Shown: positions 1 to 11,532, counted from the first letter of the stretch. The stretch: 64,000 bases of DNA from Stereum hirsutum FP-91666 SS1 (GCF_000264905.1 NW_006763149.1:259634-323633); one strand, 5' to 3'. A program made the numbers and translations. The notes: a model not told the origin generated them from the sequence alone.

Positions 1-1866
1 GACCTCCTCCAGCCCCTTCGCGAAAGCGCACCGGAAGGCAAGGCGTCGATTTTCGAAGAAGAACAGGTCGAGGCTTATATCATGGGCTGTGCCCGGGTCG
101 GAGAGCTGAACGTTCGTGTGGACCACGCCGATGGAAGTCTAGAGTTCATCGACCAGGCGTTCCTTGGTGTCGATCCCGGCTCGTCGTCTTCCTCTGCCGA
201 GAGCACCGTGCAGGATCCTACGTCTACCGTCGTCCGGACCCGTCTCAGTGCCATCGCTCGTACCTTGCACAATTCACTTCTCGTTATTGAGCCGGTACAG
301 GAGGCGGAGCGTATCACGCCCGAGGAACAACAGGCGAAGGTGGCGGAGCTGGTCGCCGCAGCGCAGACGGAGAGGAAGGCGTTGCAGTTGAGGAGAGCGC
401 TCGTCGCGAGGAGGAGAGAGTTGTTGAGTGAGTTGAGCGTCAGGAAGGAGAAGGAGGAGGCGAGCAGGAGGGCGGAGACGATGAGGAGGGAGAGAGAGAC
501 TGAGGAGAAGAGGGCGTTGGAGGAGGTCAGGAAGAGGGAGCTCGAGAGGGCGAGGAAGGAGATTGAGAATATCAGGACGGAGGAGGCGAGGAAGTTGGCG
601 CAGAGCTTGAAGGAGAGGGGCAACCTCAAGGTTGATATCGATGTGAGTATTATTTCTTCTCTGTCTCACAGTCCAGGGCTTCAACAATGCTAATTGTCAT
701 TTTGGTCGGATAGGATGTCGAGAACCTCAACACGGACAATCTCATGCGACTCCAGGTCGAGCAATGGGAGAAGGAAAAGAAGGAGCGCGAGGAGCGTCTC
801 CGCGTCGCCTCCAAACGTATCGATCACATCGAGCGCGCTTACCGCAAGGAAGAACGCCCCATGCTCGCCAAGGACTACGAAGTCCAACAAGAGACCGATC
901 GCGAGACGTTCGAGGCCATCCAGACGGCTCGGATCGAGAACTCGAAGGTCGTTCACCAGCAGGACCTCGAGACGAAGAAACGGTTGTCGAGGATGATGGA
1001 CGTTTACAATGCTCGCAAGGAGGAAATCCTGTCGAAGAGGGGCGACGAGTTCCAGAAGAAGAGAGCGGCGGCCCAAGCGAAGATCGAGCAGGAGAAGGCG
1101 AAGAGGAAGGAGTACGTGTTGAGGGCGAGGGCGGAGGAGAAGGCCCAGCGCGAGGAGGAGGAGCGGATACAAAGGGAGAGGGAAGAAGAGGAGGCTCATC
1201 TAGAGGCCGGTCAGTATGCTCTCGATATCGACCTTTGCAATTTCACTAATCTTTGCGTTCTACTCTTCCATAGAGCGTCAAGCCGAGGAGGAGCGCCTGC
1301 ACGCAGAGGAAGAGGCTGCCAAGGAGGCCGAAGAGGCCAAGGCTCGCGAGGAAGCCGAAAAAATCGCAGCTGCCCGCAAAAAGCGCGAGGAGGAGCGCGA
1401 ACGCGATCTCGAAAGGATCCGTCTCCAACAACAGCGCGAGGAAGAGGCAGAAGCTCGTCGTGCCGCCCGTCGTGCCGAACAGTCGCGCCCTTCCCCTGCC
1501 GCTGCCGCCCCCGTCGCCGCCTCTCCCGTCGTTGGTGAGAGCGCATGGAGACGTTCCGCCGCCACATCCACCACCACGGCGCCATCGACTCCCATTCGCG
1601 CTGCTGCTGCAACCCCACCTCGTCCGGAAAGCCCTGCGGCTACCGGTCCTCCGAAATTCCGTGCAGCTGGTGCTGGTGGCGGCGGTGGATGGAGATCAAG
1701 AGAGCAGGCTAAGCTTTCAGGTGGTGGCACCGCTCCTGCGTCGCCCACAAGCGCTGGTCGTCCAGCTTCGCCTGCTCCTGCTAAGGAGGAGCCGGCGAAA
1801 GACGACGACGGGTTCACGCCTGCTAAGCCCGTCTGGAGGCCTTCGAGACTGCGGGGGAAGCAGTAA
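1..1866 (+). CDS. TIF32: eIF3 subunit a, C-terminal part (gene begins before the window)
   Basis: This is the C-terminal half of the largest scaffold subunit of translation initiation factor eIF3, which acts in the cytoplasm on the 40S ribosome. Three exons are visible: 1-642, 714-1209 and 1274-1866. The introns 643-713 and 1210-1273 have GT..AG ends, and joining restores one frame to a TAA at 1864-1866. The protein passes from the end of the PCI region into a very long, highly charged coiled coil rich in Glu, Arg and Lys (RRERETEEKR-type runs). It ends in a Pro/Ala/Ser-rich tail with a basic terminus. This order, PCI then spectrin-like charged helix then disordered tail, is characteristic of eIF3a. 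The start and N-terminal half lie upstream of base 1. The identification rests on recognised family architecture. Confidence 0.9.
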
Positions 1867-2080
1867 GTATGTCGATTGAAGAAACGGTCCGGACATGGGT
1901 GGGGTGCATGATGGACGGGGGCGGGGTCTGGTGCTTTTGTCGTTTTGGGTTCCCGAGCACGTATGTTGTTGTTGGAACATTTGTAGTATGCTTCCCTGTG
2001 TCTGTTTAGTCTATGCGTGCATGCCATCTGTGTTTTTATGAATGCCAGAAATTTCCTTTCTATCTTATATCTGCTGTTTG

Positions 2081-2220
2081 CGTACTCAGAAAGTATATGT
2101 GGCAACCCAGAGTAGAGTCGGTGGCGTATCGCGAGCACGTGTCGCGCTGATGTCGCGTCGATCGCACGACTCGTTTTGATCTTGCCTTTGTCTTGCTAAC
2201 GACCTCATCGCTTCAGTTCC
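2081..2220 (+). repeat. Direct repeat, left copy (DR-L), just 3' of eIF3a
   Basis: About 140 bp starting cgtactcagaaagtatatgt and ending near gacctcatcg recurs in the same orientation at 5546-5690. The match is imperfect, with many substitutions and small indels, but long blocks such as gtatcgcgag, tcttgct.acgacctcatc and atgtggcaacc are shared. The two copies bracket the left copy of the GH16 segmental duplication. Confidence 0.75.
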
Positions 2221-3421
2221 TGCTCCGACTCAAGGGCCAAAAGTTACTTAGAAGACTGAGAGACAGGATCTTTCTTACATCGAGCATCAGGCAAGGCGCA
2301 CGGAAACTGAAGACGGGCCTGATAATCGATAATGTAGTATGGTGCGCTTGTCAATATCCAATAGCCATCCTATTTTATCAGTCTGGCCAGCAGTAATGGT
2401 TTTTTCTTGAAACGCCATCGCAGAGATAGGACTTATAGTTCTGGCCATTGCCACGTCACGGTATGAATCTGGTATGAACACACAAGCAGCCAGGACTGGT
2501 TCCAGTCTCTTCAAGCAGAGCACCACATAAAGCCTTGTTCTCGCCGAGCTGGTCCGGTGATCTACGGAATCTAGAGGCACGCTACGCAACCTTCGCTTCC
2601 ATTTTTTTTGTGTCGTGAGAGCACGTATGTCCTCATCTGGCAGATCCAACATAAATCTAACTCTCCATTTTCGAAGCTATGAACTTCTGCACGAGACACT
2701 TGGGTCCGATCCTCCGAAGAGCTCAAACAGAGGGATGCACAACAAGGGTGCAATACATAATCATCTGATGGTGACATGATGCATCCTCGAAAACCTGACA
2801 GTGAACAGCCGTCCGAACCGTGTGGCCCACTGGTTTCACCTGCCATCTGCCACTGTAGCTGGCAGTAACATAAATGCTCTGGTAGTCACAGGATTTCTTT
2901 GCTCTCCGTGTCTTAGATCTTATCAAAAACTCATCTTCAGCCCGTGCTTTTCACATGACGGTACAAGTCGTGAATTCTCTGCTCGTTTAGGCCGACACTG
3001 TCTATGAACTTGGTCCCGAGTTCACCGTGCGCGCGGGCGCGTTACCGTTGCTCTCAGACCCAACGTTTAACCGCGGAATTCCGGCACTCACTCACTCACT
3101 CAGTTGCTCTCCGTCTACGTGCCCCGTCTTGACGCTTCCTGACGCGTGTCTGCCGTATCTCCTCTCTACTAGGATCGACGTCTAAATCAGTATCCTCTCT
3201 CCGACTGCGGAACCACAGGACCTCGGGCTGTGTTCGTTACCATCTTTTTCTGGGGTTTCGACAATCGCCACCTCGCTGCTGGCATATGGCAAACATCTCT
3301 GAAAGGAATCATCATCTACCCAATGGCATCGCGCTACACTCCGGACTCAATAATTTTCTTCTTCTCCAAGCTCCTTTGAGTTTGATTCGTTGAGGCCTTT
3401 TGAGGGTAGAGGATTAAACAG
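2221..3421. other. Intergenic region upstream of GH16 copy A
   Basis: I see no supportable gene here. Short open frames on both strands are not conserved in frame between this copy and its inverted duplicate at 48000-49165, where frames shift through indels. That argues for noncoding sequence. Most of it belongs to the duplicated segment. Confidence 0.6.
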
Positions 3422-3427
3422 TATAAA
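3422..3427 (+). promoter_or_regulatory. TATA box of GH16 copy A
   Basis: TATAAA lies 83-88 bp upstream of the start codon at 3510. The equivalent element (read tttata on the plus strand, near 47956-47961) is kept in the inverted copy, which supports it as a core promoter. Confidence 0.6.
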
Positions 3428-3509
3428 GGCGATGGTGGCATAGCTCAAGAGAAGTACCCCGCCCTCCTCCCTCAGCTATCCCGTAACTCAGCGTCTCACC
3501 TGCGGTACA

Positions 3510-5275
3510 ATGAAGTTGTTCGCCTCCTACGTTGCTTTTTCTCTTGCCGCTGGTCATGCTCTTGCTGCTACGTACAGTAACACCGACACTTTCGAAGGCA
3601 ACAGCTTCTTCACTGGCTTTTCGTTCCAAGCCATCGCAGACCCCACCAACGGGCGGGTGTGCGTATTCTCTCCAGCATCGAGACTTGACGCTCGATTGAC
3701 CTTGATCCCAGAAACTATGTTTCCGAGTCGACAGCTCAGAGTTTGGGACTGGCCACGGTCAGCGGAAGCAACTTCATTCTGCGAGCAGACGACACCACCA
3801 CCCTGAGTGCAAGTGGGCCTGGCCGAAACTCTTTCCGCATACAGTCCAACAACGCCTACGGTACACATGTTACGGTGTACGTACTCCAGACCATCCTTCC
3901 TTTGTCTTTATTCTCGATTCAAAGCTTGATAAACAAAACTGCCATTGGCCACAGGTTCAACGTGGCTCACATGCCGCAAGGTTGCGGGTGATGATCCACT
4001 ATTTTTGGGTGTCCCGTTGCGGGGCCTAACGACGTCTGCGTTTTTTCATAGTACATGGCCTGCGTTGTGGGAAGTTGGTCCGAATTGGCCGAACGGAGGT
4101 AAGTACTTTCGCCGCCTATGGTCCTCATGTCCGAGTAATAACGTGTCGTGCACTATTTCCACACGACAGGCGAGGTCGATATCGTCGAGGTATGTTTTCA
4201 CCACGATAACCGCGTGAACAAACAGCGGCCTGATATCATTTTTTTTGCAGGGTGTAAACGACCAGGTACCTAACCAAAGCACACTCCATACCAGCTCCGG
4301 TGAGTCCGAATAGCCCTTTGTTCGAGAAGCTATGTAAGTTAAAACTGACACGGGATGGTCCCTCTTCGCCTGATGGGTTGTCAGGTTGTACGATGCCATC
4401 ATCTCGCTCCGAGACTGGGTGAGACATGCTTCATGTATCTCGTCGTCCTCGCATTGTTCCGCGCGTTTCCCTCGCTCTTCTCATAACTCATCGCTCCCAT
4501 TCTCTCATTCCGACAGCAACATCGTGGGAACGGACTGTGTCGCAGCAGATGCAGGAAATGCGGGGTGTGGTGTACAGATGGCCGATGCAAACTCATATGG
4601 CCCTCCGTTTAACTCTAACGGTGGAGGATTGTGAGCATCTTCTTCGTTCATCCGTTATCTCCATTAACACCTTCGTGGACCATTCACATGCATTTTCTAT
4701 TTGCGTAGTTATGCCATGGAGCGGACTTCTTCCTTCATCAAAGTCTGGTTTTGGGCAAGAGATGACGGAAGCGTTCCGAGTGACGTGTCGAGTGGCGCAA
4801 GTAGTGTGGACACGGACAATTGGGTATGCTATTCTTTTCGAGTAACTTACCTCGCTGGCATTTGGGGCGGTGTGGCTTTGTGTGTCACCTGGAACGCACA
4901 TGTAACTCACGAGGCTGTCGTTTATGTTCTTCCTCCGCGCAGGGAACTCCTGACGCCTACTTCCCAAACACGGATTGTGATATCGCCTCGCACTTTGCGG
5001 ACTCCAATATAATCATCAATCTCACGTTCTGTAAGTTGAAGCTTGATTATATTACCGCAGCTATCTTTCTAACGTGGCCTTACGCATAGGTGGGGATTGG
5101 GCTGGAGCCGTCTACGCGAACTCTGGATGTCCGAGCACCTGTGATGGTGGGTGCTCTTACTGTCCTATATAGCCCTGCGCAAATGCTGACCTCCCACGCA
5201 GATTATGTCGACAACAACCCGAGCGCGTTTAACAATGCGTACTTCGAGTTCCCGTGGGTCAAGGTCTACGAGTAG
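3510..5275 (+). CDS. Secreted GH16 endo-1,3(4)-beta-glucanase, copy A
   Basis: Predicted extracellular beta-glucanase of glycoside hydrolase family 16, resembling the Lam16A laminarinase type, acting on beta-1,3(1,4)-glucans of cell walls. The ATG at 3510 opens a typical signal peptide (MKLFASYVAFSLAAGHALA) followed by the mature start ATYSNTDTF. About eight small exons are joined by introns of 50-80 nt. Recognisable blocks in order are GNSFFTGFSFQ, FNVAHMPQGCG, TWPALWEVGPNWPNGG, the catalytic EVDIVE motif (nucleophile and acid/base Glu of the ExDxxE signature), GCGVQMADANSYG, and a C-terminal FEFPWVKVYE before TAG at 5273-5275. The family length, about 310 residues, is normal and no key residue is missing. 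An inverted paralogue lies at 46095-47874. In the first 50 residues the two differ at roughly 11 positions, while the catalytic block is identical. Exact exon borders were assigned by eye. Confidence 0.88.
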
Positions 5276-5545
5276 ATCTGAGTATAATCTTTTCGAATTC
5301 AATTCACGTCTTTATATGGTCTTCTGCTTCATTCCTGCTGTTTATCCTTTTGCGTATTCGGTCTGGTGGTATGAGATCCCTCCACGGTAGTCGCGGCGCT
5401 GGGCGCTGTTCTGCCTTTGTATTTTTCGTCACGACCTTTCACGGCAGTCCTGTATTATTTGGTTGTCTACACCGTTTTTTGTACAATGAGGTAATTCACG
5501 GAATCTCGAATCTCGTCCTGGACAAGTTTATAGTGGAGTTTGTGC

Positions 5546-5690
5546 CGTACTCAGAAGGTACATGTGGCAACCTAGAGTCGGTGTCGTATCGCGAGAGTGT
5601 ACTGTCGCATTGATATCGTGTCCAACTCGATCGCGCGACGCGTCTCGACATTTCCTCTGTCTTGCTGACGACCTCATCAGTTCTTCGCTG
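5546..5690 (+). repeat. Direct repeat, right copy (DR-R), 3' of GH16 copy A
   Basis: Same-orientation imperfect copy of 2081-2220, beginning cgtactcagaaggtacatgt and ending around gacctcatcag. It starts about 30 bp past the end of the duplicated GH16 block. I saw no equivalent next to the other GH16 copy, whose homology stops near 45845. Confidence 0.75.
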
Positions 5691-6038
5691 GGCTCATGAT
5701 CGTACGAGTGCGTCCAATGTTGTGAATACCCGTTATAAGGGTCCGAATTCGCTATCGTGCAACGAGAACTTGAAGAGAGTCGGCCCCCGAACTTAGCCCT
5801 CTAACTTGAAGAGAAAGTCCGCTTTGCCTGAACAGAATCTCGGCTCAGCATTGAGGGATCCAATAAGCATAAAACCCAATAATTCATTGCATCTACAACA
5901 GTAACCCGAAGAAGAATTTCCCGAGATGACAAACGTCGCAGAGTCTTGCGACTATCACCACTGGCAGCGACGGATATCCCGAGATCCTAGCAGAACATCA
6001 CAGAGTTTAGAGTCATTAAACGTAGCTAAGACCTGTGC
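5691..6038. other. Intergenic, no gene seen
   Basis: AT-rich spacer between DR-R and the 3' end of the GDSL esterase. No open frame, tRNA or repeat can be supported. Confidence 0.5.
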
Positions 6039-7510
6039 TTAGGAGACGACACAGTTGCTGAGGACTTCTTCGACATAATCCTGTTTATTTTTTCGTTAAA
6101 TGGGGCAGAATCTCGGGTTGAGTATCACGACAACGTAAGGAGGCTTCCAGAACTGTACGTACCGCCATGATACGATGCGTCTCGTTCGACGGATGCCTGC
6201 GAACAAGATCAGCGACTTAGCTTATTGCCCCTTTGTCAGTGCTACTTCCACCAAACATCAGAACTCACCCGTCGAACCAATAAAAAGTATGCTTGGGGTC
6301 TGGACACAGATCGTCCGTCGTACTCCCGTCAAATACACAATAACCCGTACTCGTATACCCAAATGCCTCATATCCCGGATCCGGACCCAACACGCCATCC
6401 CATATCGTCGCGAAATCGCCAAATGCGACGTTCAAGGGCGCAGAAACGTTCGCTCCTCCAACGGAGTTATTCGAATGGAAGGCGGAGATACCGTCGAAGA
6501 TCTGTTGTTTCCAGGCGTCACCGGTGGCGCTGGAGTTTCCGCGGCCGTAGTCGTCGGTGATGAGGAAGTTGCGACCGTTGGTGGGTGGGTTGGAGAGGAT
6601 GGCGATTTGGTCGAGGAGGTCTTGGGCGGCTTCGGGGAGGTGGTCGCCGTCGACTGTGGAGCAGAAAATACGGCATGCTATGAGTGAGTCGAGTAGAAGG
6701 GGTGCGGTATGTGGGACTCACTGAACGAGTCTAGCCAGTCGTTGATACCGAAGAAAATGGTGTATAATGTGCTGTGCGAGTCAAGATTGTTATTCTGGCC
6801 CAGAAATATGGACACTTTCCGAATGTCGGTGTATCAGACTGCATGTACAGCGATAAATTGGACGGGAATGAAATGAGCGCACTCTGCTGGAGGAAATCTC
6901 GGGGCAAAGGGTTGTCCGGCCATAGCGATATGTTCACCACGGCGCTGGATATCTGGAGCACGCCACACTAATAGTATCAGAGATACTGTGGAATACATGA
7001 GAACCGGTGAAGTGTGCTCGCCGCATAATCCATGAATTTAGCGCCGATGTCATCCGCGATGTACTCTATCCAGACCGGGCCGTCAGTCGACCTTCCTCCA
7101 GCGAAGGCACTGGGAGGGATGAGAACAGGGGGGTCAAGAGGAGAGCCATCGTGCTTTCCCCCTGTGACCATCCTCGATTCAAAATCCAGTTCCTGAGCTT
7201 ATGGAGGAGATATATAAACGTACCATCGGTGTAAGAGTCCTATAAAAAGGCAAGTATAGATTACTAAACGCTTTGGGCAAGGATGGCGCGAGATGGTACA
7301 TACACCAAAGGAGACGATGGCCTTGATCTTGGATAGATCAATACCAGCGTTCACATCTGCCGTATTACCTCCTAGTGGGCCACAGTTAGGACTGACAGCG
7401 AGATGTATACCATCGTTGTCTGCGCGAGGGACGACGAAAGGACTAGCAATCACACATGAGAGTGCAAAAAAGGCAGAGACCACATGAATGCCAGTACTCG
7501 TCGGGAACAT
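6039..7510 (-). CDS. Secreted SGNH/GDSL esterase (CE16-like acetylesterase)
   Basis: Predicted secreted esterase of the SGNH hydrolase fold, most like fungal CE16 acetylesterases that deacetylate plant-wall oligosaccharides. The start at 7510 gives a signal peptide (MFPTSTGIHVVSAFFALSC). The exons I infer on the minus strand are: 7510-7304; a 16-nt exon 7239-7224; 7161-7022; one from 6952; one carrying LYTIFFGINDW; the long exon ending YWFDG; then HPSNETHRIMA; and a last exon ending VSNCVVS-like at TAA 6039. Block I reads FGDSYTDGG with the nucleophile Ser, block III is the GIND oxyanion Asn, and block V is HPS with the catalytic His. The expected Asp/His spacing is normal. The intron 6953-7021 appears to use a GC donor. 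TATA-like ataaata lies at 7619-7625. Substrate is inferred from family only. Confidence 0.82.
7224..7239 (-). other. 16-nt micro-exon carrying the catalytic serine
   Basis: Between the introns 7240-7303 (gtatgt..tatag) and 7162-7223 (gtacgt..cacag) lies an exon of only 16 nt, reading GACTCTTACACCGATG. Joining the preceding TTTGGT and following GGGGAAAG yields F-G-D-S-Y-T-D-G-G-K, the complete GDSL block I. Without this exon the enzyme loses its nucleophile. Confidence 0.8.
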
Positions 7511-7618
7511 CGCGTTAGTCTAACGTCAGGCCTGAGCAGAGTCCAAGATGCAGAAGAGAGGGCCTCAGACGATCAGTCCACCGCGATACTCAGTACCATC
7601 TCTCGACCCAGTGAGCGG

Positions 7619-7625
7619 TATTTAT
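7619..7625 (-). promoter_or_regulatory. TATA-like element of the GDSL esterase
   Basis: On the minus strand ATAAATA stands about 110 bp before the start codon at 7510. It is a plausible core promoter, based only on sequence and spacing. Confidence 0.4.
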
Positions 7626-8042
7626 GCATTATGCATGTCAGGGCTGAAGATGCTTCCGATGAGAAGCACAAAGGAAAATTGTAGGGCACGCGTGTATACG
7701 ATGATAGATTAGTTTCGAGAAAATGGTTGTGTTGACGCGCGCTATACTTGGGACAGAGGTTGACGTTGAGCGAGAGAGACCGTGCGGATCTCGTGGTCGT
7801 TTGAGCGGCGGTTTCGGTCACAAGACCAGCTCAAAGAGCTTGAAAATAGTGTGTTCTCCGAATCGTCGTGGGTTATTCCTTGTACCGCTTCGGTATACCG
7901 CCGTTCTTTTTCGACGCTGCCCTGGACGCTACGTACTGAGTTGTCCGAAGGAGATGCATGAGTTGTGCATGAGCGAACCAACTAAAATCAAAGGAGCCTA
8001 ACTAGTTTTTAAGATATATCATGGTTCCGACATTGTACTTAT
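7626..8042. other. Intergenic, no gene seen
   Basis: Spacer between the esterase promoter and the tRNA gene. Overlapping short open frames on both strands show no recognisable protein. Confidence 0.5.
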
Positions 8043-8116
8043 GGGCATGTGGTGTAGTTGGTTATCACGTTCGCTTCGCATGCGAAAGGTGTCCGGTTCA
8101 ATTCCGGACATGTCCA
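8043..8116 (+). tRNA. tRNA-Ala, anticodon CGC
   Basis: A 74-nt cloverleaf without intron. The acceptor stem GGGCATG pairs with CATGTCC and includes the G3:U70 wobble that is the alanine identity element. The D arm is GTGTAGTTGGTTATCAC. The anticodon stem TTCGC/GCGAA holds the loop TTCGCAT with CGC at positions 34-36 (reads GCG, alanine). The T arm contains GTCCGGTTCAATTCCGGAC. The discriminator base is A and CCA is not encoded. The internal A and B boxes of RNA polymerase III are intact, and a T-run (gtttttc) near 8150 can serve as terminator. Confidence 0.93.
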
Positions 8117-8345
8117 CATCACCGTGGCATGAATGTACTTTTGTCGAGTAGTTTTTCTCAATTCTTTCCATGGCGTGATGGCTGCATCTGGCTGCATACT
8201 CAGGTGGCAAGCGTTTATTTAAATCATGGAGCCTTTTGTGTTTGGATCGGACGACGGATATTCTTGCACGCCACAACGCCACACATGCCCGTTGCGGCAG
8301 GCGACCATTTCCAAAGGTCTCAAAGCTTTTCTGCATCTAACGACG

Positions 8346-11200
8346 ATGGCACGGGGTGTACTCCTTACCTCCAATCTTCCACAATTACAAAACCTCATCA
8401 AGAGGGACCCAACAGGCTACAAAGAGGAGTTTCTTCAACAATGGAACCATTATAACAGCGTCCGCCAAATTTTCCAGATCAATCCTGACGAGCAGGCGAC
8501 CCATTTCCGAGAGCTTGTCTCGTTCATCGCTCAGGTGCGTCTCTACTCTTCGCTTTGCATTAGCAGAGACCGCATCGAAAGCTGAAGGAACTACGCGCTT
8601 TTTTTTGTCTCTTGCGGATAGGTCTCGCAATGCTATCCAAAGGAGACGGCGGATTTTCCGTCGCATCTTTCGACGCTCTTGCTAGAGCACTATGGAGCAT
8701 TGTCTCCGGATACGAGGCACAATCTTGTACAGAACTTGGTGATGCTAAGGAATAAGAATGTCATCACATCTATTGAGTGCGTATCCTTGTCTTCATCTCC
8801 AGTTTGTGCGCACATCTGAACCTCCTATGCAGCCTCCTGAAAACGCTCTTCCCCCTCCTTCCTCGCACCACCTCTTCCACACTCCGATCCTTCATTCGCA
8901 AGACTATTCTCGCAGATATCAAGACGGCAAACCAAAAGTCGAAGAATCATAAGCTGAACCGCGCAGTGCAGGCTATGCTCTTCGGGATGGTTGAAAGAGG
9001 TATGGATGGAGAGGTAGTCGGTGACAAGGGAAAGGCGAGGGCCCAGCCGACTACGAATGCTGAGGGACTGGTTCAAAACGGTCAAGATGCTATGTGGGCG
9101 GTCGTGCTTACGAAGGAGCTGTGGAAAAAGGGGATCTGGTGAGTGCATAGTTTATAGTGCTGACTTCGGTCTGCTTTAGGATTTTTAGCTTCCATGCAAC
9201 AACGCTTCTTACTGCTACGTAGAATTAACTGACAATCTTATAGGGATGATGCCAAGCCAGTGGCGATCGTTGCGCTTGGATGTTTTCACCCAGCCATAAA
9301 AGTGCAGAGCGCATCATTGCATTTCTTCCTCGGCAGCGACGACGACGACGAAGATGATGATGAGGACGACGGCGGTGGCGATGTATGTTTACTTTTTCTC
9401 CAGCTCCATGTGATCCTTAAGAAAATACATACTCATACCATATCCAGAGGGCTAATATCAAAGACCTTGAGCATAAGCGCGAAGTAGGCAAAAAAACGAA
9501 GGCCGGTGATAATAAACTTCGCAAGGCCGCCAAAGCCGCCAAGAAAGTGAGACAGCCTCACAAACCATATTCCTCACATCGTGTACTCACACTTCTCCGT
9601 AGAACCGCACAAAAAGAGCCAATACTACCGCGACTCCTAATTTCCCCGCCCTTCAACTCCTTCATGACCCTCAAACCTTCGCTGAAAAGCTGTACGACAT
9701 CCTGAATCGCTATGACAAGCGCTTCTCACTCGAACACAAAATCCTCCTCATGCAACTCCTTTCCCGCGTCATGTCCTCCCACAAACTGACCGTGCTTGGC
9801 TTCTACACCTACATCATCAAATACCTCACCTACCACCAACTTCGTGTCCCGGCCATTCTCGTCTCGCTCGCTCAATCCGTGCACGACTTTACGCCGCCGG
9901 ACGTGTTGACGCCTGTGGTGCGGAAGTTGGCGAGTGAGTTTATACATCCGGGTGTGGGGAGCGAGGTGGTGGCAGCGGGCTTGAACTCGATTAGGGAGGT
10001 TTGTAGGAGGCAGCCGTGGGCGATGGAGGAGGATCTGTTGGGAGATTTGATCGAGTATAGGAAGAGTAGAGATAAGGCTGTTACGGCGGGTGCGAGAGGT
10101 TTGTTGCAGTTGTATCGGGAGGTCAATCCGGGTATGCTTAAGCGTAGAGAGCGGGTACGTCCTCGTTTCTTGCTTCCTTTTTTATTGCAGCTTTCTCATA
10201 TCTTGTGTTTTAGGGTAAAACTGCCGCGATGGGTTTGGCGCAGGGTAGCCAGCCTTTGGCATTTGGCCACAGTGAACAGGCTGCAGTGGATGTCGAAGGC
10301 CTTGTGGTACGTCATCGTCATGACTGCTCTTTTCATTCCAGTACTGACGGCCATTTCTATTCCCAGCTGCTCGAAGATCATCTGAAACAGCTCAGGGCTG
10401 AAGAAGGCATAGAGTCTGGAGATGATGAAGAGGACGACGAGGCTGCCTGGGAAGGCTGGGACGTCGAGTCCGATTCGTCTGACTCGTCGTCTGAGTCTGG
10501 CGATTGGATCAACGTTCCGAGTGACGGAGAGGACCATCTCAGTCTGAGTGATAGCGAAGACGAGGACGGTAAAAAGAAGAAGAAGAACTCGAAGGGCAAA
10601 GCGAATGCCGGCGATGATGACGATGACGATGAGGTTCCCGTGGTTGCTGCGCCAGAGCCTGACAGGATATCGTCATTGGCCACTACGAAGGTGAATACCT
10701 CTGCATTGCTATCTACGTACCAATATCCACTAACGCATGTGCTCTAGATCCTCACGCCAGCAGATTTCGCTCTGCTCAATGACCTCCGACTAAAAGCGGC
10801 CGAAAAAGCAGTAGAAGCCGGCGGTGGCTCTTCCGCCAAACGCAAACTCGCCTCCCTCGAAGCCAGCAAAAAGATCCTGAACGCCCAAGACGGCTCCTCG
10901 AACGCTTTCATTTCCGAGAACGATATCCTTGGGCCTCGTAAGAAAGCGAAGCAGGACTACGAGGAGCGGATGGCGTCGATCGAGAAGGGGAGGGAAGGGA
11001 GAGAGAAGTATGGGTCGCTGAAGGGGAAGAAGAACAAGGCGCAGCCGAGCAGTACGACGAATAGGGAGAAGAAGAGGAATAAGCCGATTATGATGATTAT
11101 GGGGAGTAAGCAGGTGACGGGGAAGAAGAAAGCGTCGTTGAGGGATAAGCAAAGGAAGTTGAGGGCACATATTGATAAAGCGAAGAAGTCGCATCATTAG
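8346..11200 (+). CDS. SDA1: SDA1-like 60S ribosome biogenesis factor
   Basis: Nuclear/nucleolar protein needed for maturation and export of the pre-60S ribosomal subunit. I chose the ATG at 8346 because it gives the family start [22 protein letters not shown]. Longer upstream in-frame starts add unrelated sequence. Exons join across short introns (for example 8535-8621) into blocks typical of Sda1: [44 protein letters not shown]-like [19 protein letters not shown], and [23 protein letters not shown] Glu/Asp-rich acidic middle ([19 protein letters not shown]) follows, then a Lys-rich C-terminal tail ending KAKKSHH. An acidic stretch near [11 protein letters not shown] interrupts the N-terminal half. 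Charged low-complexity linkers of this kind are usual for the family. The stop is TAG at 11198-11200. Confidence 0.9.
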
Positions 11201-11532
11201 GAGTGTGCTTTGTCGTTTGCTTGTTTTTGTTGTTGTTTGTATTCTCACTCTCCGTCCGTCTCTGGCACAATATTAGTTTTCTCGATGACGAGAAATGCTG
11301 TCTGCGCATAGTTGAGCTTGTGGTATCTGGACATCAAGAGGTCTTGCGTGGAGGCATCGAGTTACCATCATGATGTATCGCCACTCAAGAACAGGGGCCA
11401 CGTACAAGCATGTTCCCACGTTGGCTGGTACGCGTCACCGAGATCGCGCCTCCATAATACCACGTCCCTTCCTTCTTCCCATAATCCTGCAAAAGCCCCT
11501 CACGGTCGTCTGCTCCTCATACACCAGCAAAT
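11201..11532. other. Intergenic, no gene seen
   Basis: Spacer of about 330 bp between SDA1 and the Shp1-like gene, which are transcribed in the same direction. It must hold the SDA1 3' end and the promoter of the next gene. No specific element was recognised. Confidence 0.5.

Larger units (their letters stand above)
2285..5515 (+). repeat. Segmental duplication, copy A (inverted relative to 45845-49165)
   Basis: About 3.2 kb matches the reverse complement of 45845-49165 along its whole length. The match covers the 5' intergenic DNA, promoter, complete GH16 gene and 3' flank. Anchor matches outside the gene include gtatggtgcgc (2338), the stretch around tcctccgaagagctca (2710), the tcaccatcagatgatta region (2760, seen on the other strand) and gtacaatgagg.aattcacggaatctcgaa (5480-5510). 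Small indels distinguish the copies. End points were judged by eye and may be off by some tens of bases. Confidence 0.85.

Noticed and set aside
1278..2138. 286-codon minus-strand frame opposite eIF3a
   Set aside because: It is the Ser/Ala-rich complement of the Glu/Arg coiled coil of eIF3a.
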